A stretch of 45,911 nt of DNA from an uncultured Faecalibacterium sp. GTDB taxonomy: Bacteria; Bacillota; Clostridia; Oscillospirales; Ruminococcaceae. Of the stretch, positions 39,816-45,911 are shown piece after piece. Position numbers and translations under genes: made by a program. The stretch is taken from positions 1 to 45,911 of the forward strand of contig CAKSZS010000017.1 of NCBI GenBank assembly GCA_934525845.1, written 5' to 3'. Numbering within the stretch: position 1 is the stretch's first letter; each line of letters starts with the position of its first letter. Under the pieces are notes generated by a model. The model saw only the letters and a list, made by a program, of their open reading frames with translations, had not been told where the DNA came from and did not search any database.

Positions 39816-42206
39816 ATGGAACAATTTGGAACCAACCGGCAGCTTCGCCTGCCGGGACAGCAGAAGGATCAGTTCTGGCGTGCCGTGGTCTTGTGCGCAC
39901 TGGCCGCGGCGCTGTTCTTCCTGCCGTTTTATATCATTGACGGCGGATTTTTCCACTATGCCGGCGACTTCAACAGCCAGCAGATCAGCTTTTACCGCTA
40001 TATGAACGGCTTCATCAAAGGGGCGGGCTACCCGGACAGCACCTTTGCCGGAGCACCGCACAATACCTTCTCCTGGGCCACCGACCTGGGCAGCGGGGTC
40101 ATGAATGCCTATTCGTTCTACCTGTACGGTTCGCCGTTCTTCTGGTTCTCGCTCATTTTTCCGCAAAGCTGGCTGCCGTACCTGATGGTGCCGCTGCTGG
40201 TGCTCAAGTTTGCAGCGGCGGGCGGCGGTGCGTACCTCTACCTCAAGCGGTACGTCCGCAACTGGAACTATGCCGTTCTGGGTGCCTGCCTGTATGCATT
40301 GTCCGGCTTTGCGGTGTACAACGTCTTTTTCAACCACTTTGTGGATGTGGTGGCACTGTTTCCGTACCTGCTGTGGTCGCTGGACGAAGTGCTGTACAAC
40401 CACCGCCACGGGTTGTTCGCCTTTTTTGTGGCACTGAATCTGCTCAACAACTACTTCTTCTTTGTGGGGCAGGTGCTGTTTCTGGTCATCTACTTTGTCT
40501 GCAAACTCAGCACCAGGGATTTCCGCATGAGCGGAAAGCTCTTTGTCCATCTGGCATTCGAAAGCCTGCTGGGCGTGGCGATGGGATGTCTGCTGCTGCT
40601 CCCGGCGGTGCTGAGCCTGCTGAACAATCCGCGCACCATCGATCTTTCCTCCGGCTGGGGCTTTCTGACCTACAGCAAGGTGCAGCAGTACCTGGCCATC
40701 CTGCTCAGCTGGATCCTGCCGCCGGACTCGCCCTACCTGACGTCCATCTGGTCGGAGGGCGTCATCAAGTGGACAAGTATGTCCGCCTACCTGCCGCTGT
40801 GCAGCCTGGCGGGCGCCGTGGCCTACTGGCGCGCCAAGCACGGTGACAGCAAAAAGCGCATTGTGGGCACCTGCGCCGTCTTTGCGCTGGTGCCGGTGCT
40901 GAACAGCGCGTTTTATGCGCTCAATTCCAGCTACTACGCCCGCTGGTTCTATATGCCGGTGCTGATCCTCTGTGTCATGACGGTGAACGCGCTGGAAAAC
41001 CACAACACGGACCTGGACACCCCGGCCCGGGGCATCGGCTGGATCATGGCGGCCACGCTGGCCTTTGCACTGGTGCCGGTGCAGGACAGCGACACCAAGG
41101 CGTGGAGCCTGGGCGTGCTGAAAAATCCGGGACAATATTTTGTGGTGCTGGGCTTTGGCCTGGGCGGTCTGCTGGTGTACCGGTATCTCTGCCGCAGATG
41201 GCGGGCGGACAAGCGTTTCCCTCAGCGCATGACAGCGGCGGTGCTGGCGTTTGCAGTGGCCTTCAGCATGGTGCACATCGGCATCGGCAAGTTCGGCCAG
41301 TGGCATACGGACAGTGACCTGGTGCAGCAGTACACCGATGCCCTCAAGCTGAAAAACGACCTGCCCGAGGGCGATTACCGCGTGGACACCTACAAGACCC
41401 ACGACAATCTGGGAATGTGGCTGGACAAGAGCTGTCTGCAGTATTTCGGCAGCACCGCCGCGCCCAGTATTCTGAGCTTCTACCCGGCCCTGGGGGTCAA
41501 GCGGGATGTGCGCAGCGAGCCGGAACTTTCCAACTACGCCCTGCGCGGCCTGCTGAGCGTGGAATATCTCATCACGACTCCGGAAAAACAGGACAGCTTT
41601 GAGGCAGAAGCCGATGCGGGCTGGACCTACACCGGCGTACAGGACGGCTATGTGCTGTACAAAAACAACAATTATGTGCCCATGGGCTTCACCTACGATT
41701 ACTATCTGACCGAAACCGCCTATGAAAACAGCGTCAAGACCCTGCGCTCCAACCTGCTCATGCGGGCACTGGTGCTCACCGAGGAGGATGCCCGGACCTA
41801 CGGCCAATATCTGACGGCGCTGCCGGAGGAAAAGCTGAATGATCTGGACTATGACCACTATGTGCAGGACTGCAACGACCGCCGCGCCCACAGCTGTGAT
41901 GTGTTCCGGATGAACAACGCCGGCTTCCATGCGGAGATCACGCTGGACGAGGAAAATCTGGTCTTCTTCTCGGTGCCCTATGACGACGGCTTCACCGCCT
42001 ACGTCAACGGCACCGAGACGGAGATCCTGAAGGTGGATGAGGGCCTGATGGCGGTGCTCTGCCCGGCGGGCGAGGCCAGCATCGATTTTGTGTACCAGGC
42101 CGAGGGTCTGGCTCTCAGCCGTCCCATCACGCTGGCTGCCATTCCGGCATGGCTGGCCTATACGGGCTATTTCGTCTGGCGCAGAAAAAAACGAAACGAA
42201 GTGTGA
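39816..42206 (+). CDS. YfhO-family polytopic membrane protein
   Basis: A 796-residue membrane protein with about twelve helices in residues 20-490, a large extracytoplasmic C-terminal domain and a last helix near the end (TLAAIPAWLAYTGYFVW) followed by a basic tail. The early loop HYAGDFNSQQISFYRY with its Asp, and the GAPHNTFSWATDLGSGVMNAY stretch, match the YfhO family, GT-C-like proteins linked to glycosylation of envelope polymers such as lipoteichoic acid. ATG 39816 follows GAAAGAGG. The acceptor is unknown. Confidence 0.85.
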   Translation: MEQFGTNRQLRLPGQQKDQFWRAVVLCALAAALFFLPFYIIDGGFFHYAGDFNSQQISFYRYMNGFIKGAGYPDSTFAGAPHNTFSWATDLGSGVMNAYSFYLYGSPFFWFSLIFPQSWLPYLMVPLLVLKFAAAGGGAYLYLKRYVRNWNYAVLGACLYALSGFAVYNVFFNHFVDVVALFPYLLWSLDEVLYNHRHGLFAFFVALNLLNNYFFFVGQVLFLVIYFVCKLSTRDFRMSGKLFVHLAFESLLGVAMGCLLLLPAVLSLLNNPRTIDLSSGWGFLTYSKVQQYLAILLSWILPPDSPYLTSIWSEGVIKWTSMSAYLPLCSLAGAVAYWRAKHGDSKKRIVGTCAVFALVPVLNSAFYALNSSYYARWFYMPVLILCVMTVNALENHNTDLDTPARGIGWIMAATLAFALVPVQDSDTKAWSLGVLKNPGQYFVVLGFGLGGLLVYRYLCRRWRADKRFPQRMTAAVLAFAVAFSMVHIGIGKFGQWHTDSDLVQQYTDALKLKNDLPEGDYRVDTYKTHDNLGMWLDKSCLQYFGSTAAPSILSFYPALGVKRDVRSEPELSNYALRGLLSVEYLITTPEKQDSFEAEADAGWTYTGVQDGYVLYKNNNYVPMGFTYDYYLTETAYENSVKTLRSNLLMRALVLTEEDARTYGQYLTALPEEKLNDLDYDHYVQDCNDRRAHSCDVFRMNNAGFHAEITLDEENLVFFSVPYDDGFTAYVNGTETEILKVDEGLMAVLCPAGEASIDFVYQAEGLALSRPITLAAIPAWLAYTGYFVWRRKKRNEV

Positions 42207-42245
42207 CTTTGCACCCCTGCGGTGAAAAATTTTTGAAATTCCCTC

Positions 42246-42273
42246 TTGACTTTATCCGGATAAAGTGTATAAT
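42246..42273 (+). promoter_or_regulatory. Promoter of trpXYZ-like operon with an 18-bp palindrome
   Basis: TTGACT and TATAAT with a 16-base spacer. A perfect 18-bp palindrome, ACTTTATCC GGATAAAGT (42249-42266), covers the end of the -35 and nearly the whole spacer, a likely repressor site. Confidence 0.7.
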
Positions 42274-42284
42274 GCAATCAAACC

Positions 42285-42556
42285 GATGAGGCGGAAGAGA
42301 ACCTGCACAGCGCATCTGCAGTGAGTCCGGACAGTGCAAACGGACGAAAGCGGGGCAGAGATTCGTGGGCCGCCGAGGGCCGGGCAAACGGGAGAATTCC
42401 TCAGTAGCTTGGGACGGAAGCCTCCGTTACAGGGCAGGGGAGTGTTGGCTCTCCGTGAGAGGCTCTGTGTTCACAGCAGAGCAAGCAAGGTGGCACCGCA
42501 GAATCGTATTTTACCGATCCTGTCCTTGTGGATAACACACAGGGACAGGGTCGTTT
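42285..42556 (+). promoter_or_regulatory. T-box riboswitch (Trp) controlling the ABC importer
   Basis: Stem I closes with GGCGG (42290-42294) and CCGCC (42370-42374). The specifier loop ends in TGG (42366-42368) followed by one G, the same geometry as in the Asn T-box of this window. The T-box core AAGGTGGCACCGCA is at 42487-42500; the antiterminator pairs CAAGG and GCA with TGTCCTTG (42521-42528), which is also the 5' arm of the terminator (42514-42554). Confidence 0.9.
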
Positions 42557-42563
42557 TGGTTTA

Positions 42564-42611
42564 GGACCCGTCCCGCAAAGGGAGCGGGTCCTTTTTTCTG
42601 CCGCCCGCTCC
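42564..42611 (+). terminator. Second terminator-like hairpin with an alternative pairing
   Basis: GGACCCG and CGGGTCC arms (42564-42590) close a G/C hairpin followed by TTTTTT. The right-arm region GGAGCGGG (42581-42588) can instead pair perfectly with CCCGCTCC (42604-42611), which would break the terminator. Confidence 0.65.
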
Positions 42612-42630
42612 GGGAAAGGAGTAAAACACT

Positions 42631-43737
42631 ATGAAAAACCTGAACATGATCTCCCGTCGCAGCTTCCTGAAGGCCGCTATGGCCGCATCTGCTGTTTCCG
42701 CCCTGGCTCTGACCGGATGCGGCGGTTCTGCTTCCAGCACCAGCACGGCCTCCAGTGCCGCCGCTTCTTCGGAAGCTGCTTCCAGCGCTGCCGCGGGCGA
42801 GACCTTCAAGGTGGGCATCGTCAACTATGTGGACCATGCTTCCCTGAACCAGATCGTGGCTTCCGTGGAGAGCCGCCTGGATGAGCTGGGCAAGGAGAAG
42901 GGCGTCACCTTTGATTACGCCGACTACTACGCCAACGCACAGGCCGACCAGACCAACCTGAACCAGATCGGCGCCGACCTGGTGGCCGACGGCGTGGACG
43001 TCATCGTGGCTGTGGCCACCCCCACCGCCGCCACCATGCTGGCCGCTGTGGAAGACACCGAGATCCCGGTGGTCTACTCCGCCGTCACCGATCCCGCCGC
43101 CGCAGGCTTTGATGGCGGCGAGAACATGACCGGCACCTCCGATGCCCTGAACACCGACGCCATCATGAACCTGATCCTGGCCGCAAACCCGGACATCGAC
43201 ACCATCGGCCTGCTGTACGACCTGAGCCAGGATTCCTCCACCCAGGCCATTGCAGACGCCAAGGCCTTCTGCGACAAAAACGGCCTGAAGTACATTGAAA
43301 AGAACGGCACCACCACGGCTGAAGTGCAGATGGCTGCCGAAGCTCTGATCGCTTCCGGCGTCAAGGCCGTGTTCACTCCCACCGACAACACCGTGATGAC
43401 CGCCGAGCTGTCCATCTACGAGACCTTTGCCGATGCCGGTGTGATGCACTTTACCGGTGCCGACAGCTTTGCTTTGAACGGTGCTTTCGTGGGCTACGGC
43501 GTGGACTACGTCCAGCTGGGCGAAGCCACCGCTGACATGGTGGCCGAGATCCTGTGCAACGGCAAGAGCGCCACCGAGATGGACTACCAGACCTTTGACA
43601 ACGGCATTGTGACCATCAACACCGAGACCGCCGCCGCCCTGGGCTTTGAGGGCGACAAGCTGGACGCCCTGAAGGAAGCCTTCAAGCCCTACTGCACCGA
43701 GATCGTGGAAGTGACCACGGCCGAGAATTTCTCTTAA
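42631..43737 (+). CDS. trpX: ABC importer substrate-binding lipoprotein, TrpX-like
   Basis: A 368-residue binding protein with twin-arginine style start (ISRRSFLKAA), lipobox ALTGC, a Ser/Ala linker and the ABC_sub_bind fold (FKVGIVNYVDHASLNQIVASVE, DVIVAVATPTA, PVVYSAVTDPAAAG). This family with its permease and ATPase is the predicted tryptophan importer TrpXYZ when preceded by a Trp T-box, as here; other family members carry other aromatic ligands. ATG 42631 follows GGAAAGGAG. The symbol rests on context. Confidence 0.82.
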   Translation: MKNLNMISRRSFLKAAMAASAVSALALTGCGGSASSTSTASSAAASSEAASSAAAGETFKVGIVNYVDHASLNQIVASVESRLDELGKEKGVTFDYADYYANAQADQTNLNQIGADLVADGVDVIVAVATPTAATMLAAVEDTEIPVVYSAVTDPAAAGFDGGENMTGTSDALNTDAIMNLILAANPDIDTIGLLYDLSQDSSTQAIADAKAFCDKNGLKYIEKNGTTTAEVQMAAEALIASGVKAVFTPTDNTVMTAELSIYETFADAGVMHFTGADSFALNGAFVGYGVDYVQLGEATADMVAEILCNGKSATEMDYQTFDNGIVTINTETAAALGFEGDKLDALKEAFKPYCTEIVEVTTAENFS

Positions 43738-43760
43738 GGATTTCTGAATTTATTAGGTGC

Positions 43761-43900
43761 CTCGCCCTCTCAGCCATTGCTTTGCAATGTCAGCTCTCCC
43801 AAAGGGAGAGCCTTTGGCAGAACTGGAAACTTTGCCGTACTGCCAAGGCCTCCCACTTTGGGGGAGGTGGCACGGCGTGAGCCGTGACGGAGAGGGCGAG
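43761..43900. repeat. Palindromic MITE-like repeat, copy 2
   Basis: A 140-bp element with perfect 11-bp terminal inverted repeats (CTCGCCCTCTC at 43761 and its complement at 43890-43900) and internal arms GCCAAGGCCTCCC-like against AGCTCTCCCAAAGGGAGAGCC. It lies between trpX and the permease gene and is not coding. Confidence 0.82.
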
Positions 43901-43938
43901 CCCGTGTAAAAAATACCTGTTTTTAAAGGAGCACACCT

Positions 43939-44880
43939 ATGCTGGCGAGTATCTTTTCGCTCAACGTTCTCCAGACCGCGCTGGAACTGGGCTGCATTTA
44001 TGCCTTGGTCGCGCTGGCGCTGTTCTTGAGCTATTCCATCCTGAACATTGCGGACCTGTCCACCGACGGCTGCTTTACCCTGGGCTGTGCGGTGGCCTGC
44101 CAGGTGGCCCTGACCGGGCACCCCATCCTGGCCCTTGTGGCAGCAATGGCGGCGGGCGTGTGCTCCGGCTTCATCACGGCGTTTTTGCAGACCCGGCTGG
44201 GCGTGGAGAGCATCATGGCCGGCATCATCGTGAACACCGGTCTGTACACCATCAACCTGGCGGCCATGGGCTTCTCTTCCACCATGTCGCTGGTCAAGAC
44301 CGAGACCATCTTCTCGCTGGCCAAAAAGTCGCTGGGCTTCCTGGGCAGCTGGTATAAGCTGGTGCTGGTGGGCATCATCATCGCCGTGGCCTGCGCCGCT
44401 ATGCTGGGCTTCCTGGGCACCCGGCTGGGCCTGTCCATCCGCGCCACCGGCGACAACACCGCCATGGTGCGGGCCTCCAGCATTAACCCGGCCTTTACCA
44501 TCACGGTGGGCCTGTGCGTGTCCGGTGCGCTGTGTGCATTATCCGGCGGTCTGCTGGCACAATATCAGAAGAGCTGTGATATCAATGTGGGCACCGGCAT
44601 GGTGACCATTGCCCTGGCCTCCCTCATCATCGGCGAGACCCTCGTGGGCAAGCGCACCATGCTGCGCCGCATCCTGGGTGTGGTGTTCGGCAGCTGCCTG
44701 TACCGTTTCATCGTGGCAGTGGCCCTGCGCTTCAATGTGCCCGCCGCGGCCATGAAGCTGGTGTCGGCGGTCATCGTGGCCATTGCCATTTCGATGCCCG
44801 CCATTCAGGCACAGATCGCATTCCAGAAGCGCAAGCGTGCGGCCCGCGCCCGCCGCGTGACCGGCAAGGAGGGACAGTAA
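43939..44880 (+). CDS. trpY: ABC importer permease, TrpY-like
   Basis: A 313-residue membrane permease with about eight to nine helices, of the branched-chain/ABC_sub_bind partner type. ALALFLSYSILNIADLSTDGCF near the start and GTRLGLSIRATGDNTAMVRASSIN in the coupling loop are characteristic. ATG 43939 follows AAAGGAG, needed because the palindromic repeat separates it from trpX by 200 bases. It would form the channel with the following ATPase. Confidence 0.85.
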   Translation: MLASIFSLNVLQTALELGCIYALVALALFLSYSILNIADLSTDGCFTLGCAVACQVALTGHPILALVAAMAAGVCSGFITAFLQTRLGVESIMAGIIVNTGLYTINLAAMGFSSTMSLVKTETIFSLAKKSLGFLGSWYKLVLVGIIIAVACAAMLGFLGTRLGLSIRATGDNTAMVRASSINPAFTITVGLCVSGALCALSGGLLAQYQKSCDINVGTGMVTIALASLIIGETLVGKRTMLRRILGVVFGSCLYRFIVAVALRFNVPAAAMKLVSAVIVAIAISMPAIQAQIAFQKRKRAARARRVTGKEGQ

Positions 44881-44881
44881 G

Positions 44882-45700
44882 ATGGAAATGCTGCAGCTGA
44901 ACGACCTGCATAAGACCTTCAACCCCGGCACTGTCAACGAGAAGGTGGCCCTGAACGGGGTCAGCCTGCACATGGCGGCAGGCGACTTTGCCACCATCGT
45001 CGGTTCCAACGGCGCGGGCAAATCCACCCTGTTCAACGCCATCACCGGCGGCTTCATCGCCGACGAGGGCAGCATCCTGTTGGGCGGACAGGACATCACC
45101 TTTGAGCCGGAGCACCAGCGCAGTAAGGTCATCGGCCACCTGTTCCAGGACCCGCTGAAGGGCACCGCCCCCAACATGACCATTGAAGAAAATCTGGCGC
45201 TGGCCTACCTGCGTGCCGGCACCGCCCCTCACGCCATCTTCTCCCGCATCTCCCGCAAGGACAAAGAGGTGTTCCGGGAAAAGCTGGCCCTGCTGGATAT
45301 GGGCCTGGAAGACCGCATGAAGCAGCCGGTGGGTCTGCTGTCCGGCGGCCAGCGGCAGGCACTGACCCTGCTCATGGCGACGCTGGTCACCCCGAAGCTG
45401 CTGCTGCTGGACGAGCACACCGCCGCTCTGGACCCCGCCACCGCCGAGAAGGTGCTGGAGCTGACCAAGAGCATCGTAGCCGAAAAGAAGATCACCTGCC
45501 TGATGGTCACCCACAATATGCATCAGGCGCTGGAACTGGGCAACCGCACCCTGATGATGGACGCCGGCCGCATCGTGTTCGATGTGCAGGGCGCAGAGCG
45601 CAGCAGGATGACCGTGGACGACCTGCTGGAAAAGTTCCGCGAGAACGCCGGCAAGAATCTGGACAACGACCGCATCCTGCTGAGCAAGGTGGAACAGTAA
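44882..45700 (+). CDS. trpZ: ABC importer ATPase, TrpZ-like
   Basis: A 272-residue ATPase with Walker A GSNGAGKST (about residue 43), Q-loop LFQDPLKG, signature LLSGGQRQALTLLMA and Walker B LLLLDEHTAALD, H-loop VTHN. The DEHTAALDP form is usual for this importer group. It starts one base after the permease stop. Confidence 0.87.
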   Translation: MEMLQLNDLHKTFNPGTVNEKVALNGVSLHMAAGDFATIVGSNGAGKSTLFNAITGGFIADEGSILLGGQDITFEPEHQRSKVIGHLFQDPLKGTAPNMTIEENLALAYLRAGTAPHAIFSRISRKDKEVFREKLALLDMGLEDRMKQPVGLLSGGQRQALTLLMATLVTPKLLLLDEHTAALDPATAEKVLELTKSIVAEKKITCLMVTHNMHQALELGNRTLMMDAGRIVFDVQGAERSRMTVDDLLEKFRENAGKNLDNDRILLSKVEQ

Positions 45701-45704
45701 ACAA

Positions 45705-45745
45705 AAAACAACGAGGCTCTGCACCGGTTGGTGCAGAGCCTCGTT
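45705..45745. terminator. Bidirectional terminator after the importer operon
   Basis: A perfect 16-bp stem (45710-45725 with 45730-45745) with loop GGTT; A-run to the left gives a T-run for the minus-strand gene, TTT to the right for the plus-strand operon. Confidence 0.88.
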
Positions 45746-45767
45746 TGCGTAATATCAGTGCTTTAAA

Positions 45768-45911
45768 TTACTGAACGTACTCCACGGTGTACTCGAAGCC
45801 GTACTCTTCCTGCAGCTTCTTGACTTCCGGCTCACAGTCCTCGATGAAGGTGGGAGCGTAGACGGAAGCGCCGTTGTGGGCCTTCTTGTAGTCCTCCACG
45901 ATCTGCTGCAG
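45768..45911 (-). CDS. C-terminal end of an unidentified protein
   Basis: The last 47 codons of a minus-strand gene that continues beyond the window. The readable end includes DYKKAHNGASVYAPTFIED and finishes EYTVEYVQ. Open frame, codon use like the neighbours and a terminator just past the stop support a real gene. I do not recognise the family from this fragment. Confidence 0.6.
   Translation of the reverse strand: MQQIVEDYKKAHNGASVYAPTFIEDCEPEVKKLQEEYGFEYTVEYVQ

Noticed and set aside
39768..41930. A 720-codon minus-strand frame opposite the YfhO-like gene, and a similar one at 35973-38036
   Set aside because: Both are shadows of coding genes on the other strand with Gln/His/Arg-biased composition and no recognisable motifs.

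Overview
The window is a GC-rich (roughly 60 percent) chromosomal segment of a Gram-positive anaerobe. Low-GC-type Firmicute regulation (T-boxes, an L10 leader, NiaR) in GC-rich DNA, the many 4Fe-4S proteins, the FeoB accessory peptide and the short CCCTCTC-ended palindromic repeats together suggest a gut Oscillospiraceae/Ruminococcaceae, most likely Faecalibacterium or a close relative. This assignment is an inference from content, not from a marker gene search. No rRNA, tRNA, CRISPR array, phage or intact insertion sequence was seen.

Left part (1-9 kb): the 3' end of feoB and its Cys-rich partner peptide; a DtxR-like regulator overlapping a heterodimeric ABC exporter; two tandem secreted SGNH hydrolases; an acyl/aryl adenylate-forming ligase with a terminator-like hairpin in its leader. 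9-15 kb: a complete peptide/nickel-type ABC importer (lipoprotein, two permeases, two ATPases) on the minus strand, again with a terminator between promoter and first gene. 15-19.5 kb: an unusual three-gene operon of a large polytopic membrane protein, a trigger-factor-like chaperone without the ribosome-binding domain, and a polyferredoxin with an Ala/Glu-rich tail. 19.6-23.2 kb: divergent glycogen branching enzyme and GH13 amylase. 23.2-29.3 kb: regulators (NiaR, TetR, Fur, GntR), asparagine synthetase under a T-box with an AAC specifier, and an aldo/keto reductase with a ferredoxin-like tail.

29.6-33.3 kb: the ribosomal/transcription cluster rpmG-secE-nusG-rplK-rplA and, from its own promoter and L10 leader, rplJ-rplL; it ends in a terminator and is not followed by rpoBC. 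33.5-39.7 kb: ddl, murI, a DUF1934 gene, argS, a dus-family gene and an HD phosphohydrolase. 39.8-45.7 kb: a YfhO-type membrane protein and a tryptophan-type ABC importer (trpX-trpY-trpZ-like) controlled by a T-box whose specifier reads UGG; a palindromic repeat sits inside this operon. The window ends in the 3' end of an unidentified minus-strand gene.

The most unusual non-coding material is (i) three copies of a roughly 100-bp composite repeat whose first part is a perfect 16-bp hairpin with an invariant CGCA loop but different arm sequences in each copy, (ii) a pair of these copies in inverted orientation flanking a 90-nt imperfect hairpin between tetR and asnB, (iii) stacked control elements in front of trpX, and (iv) two promoter-terminator-gene leaders suggesting transcription attenuation.
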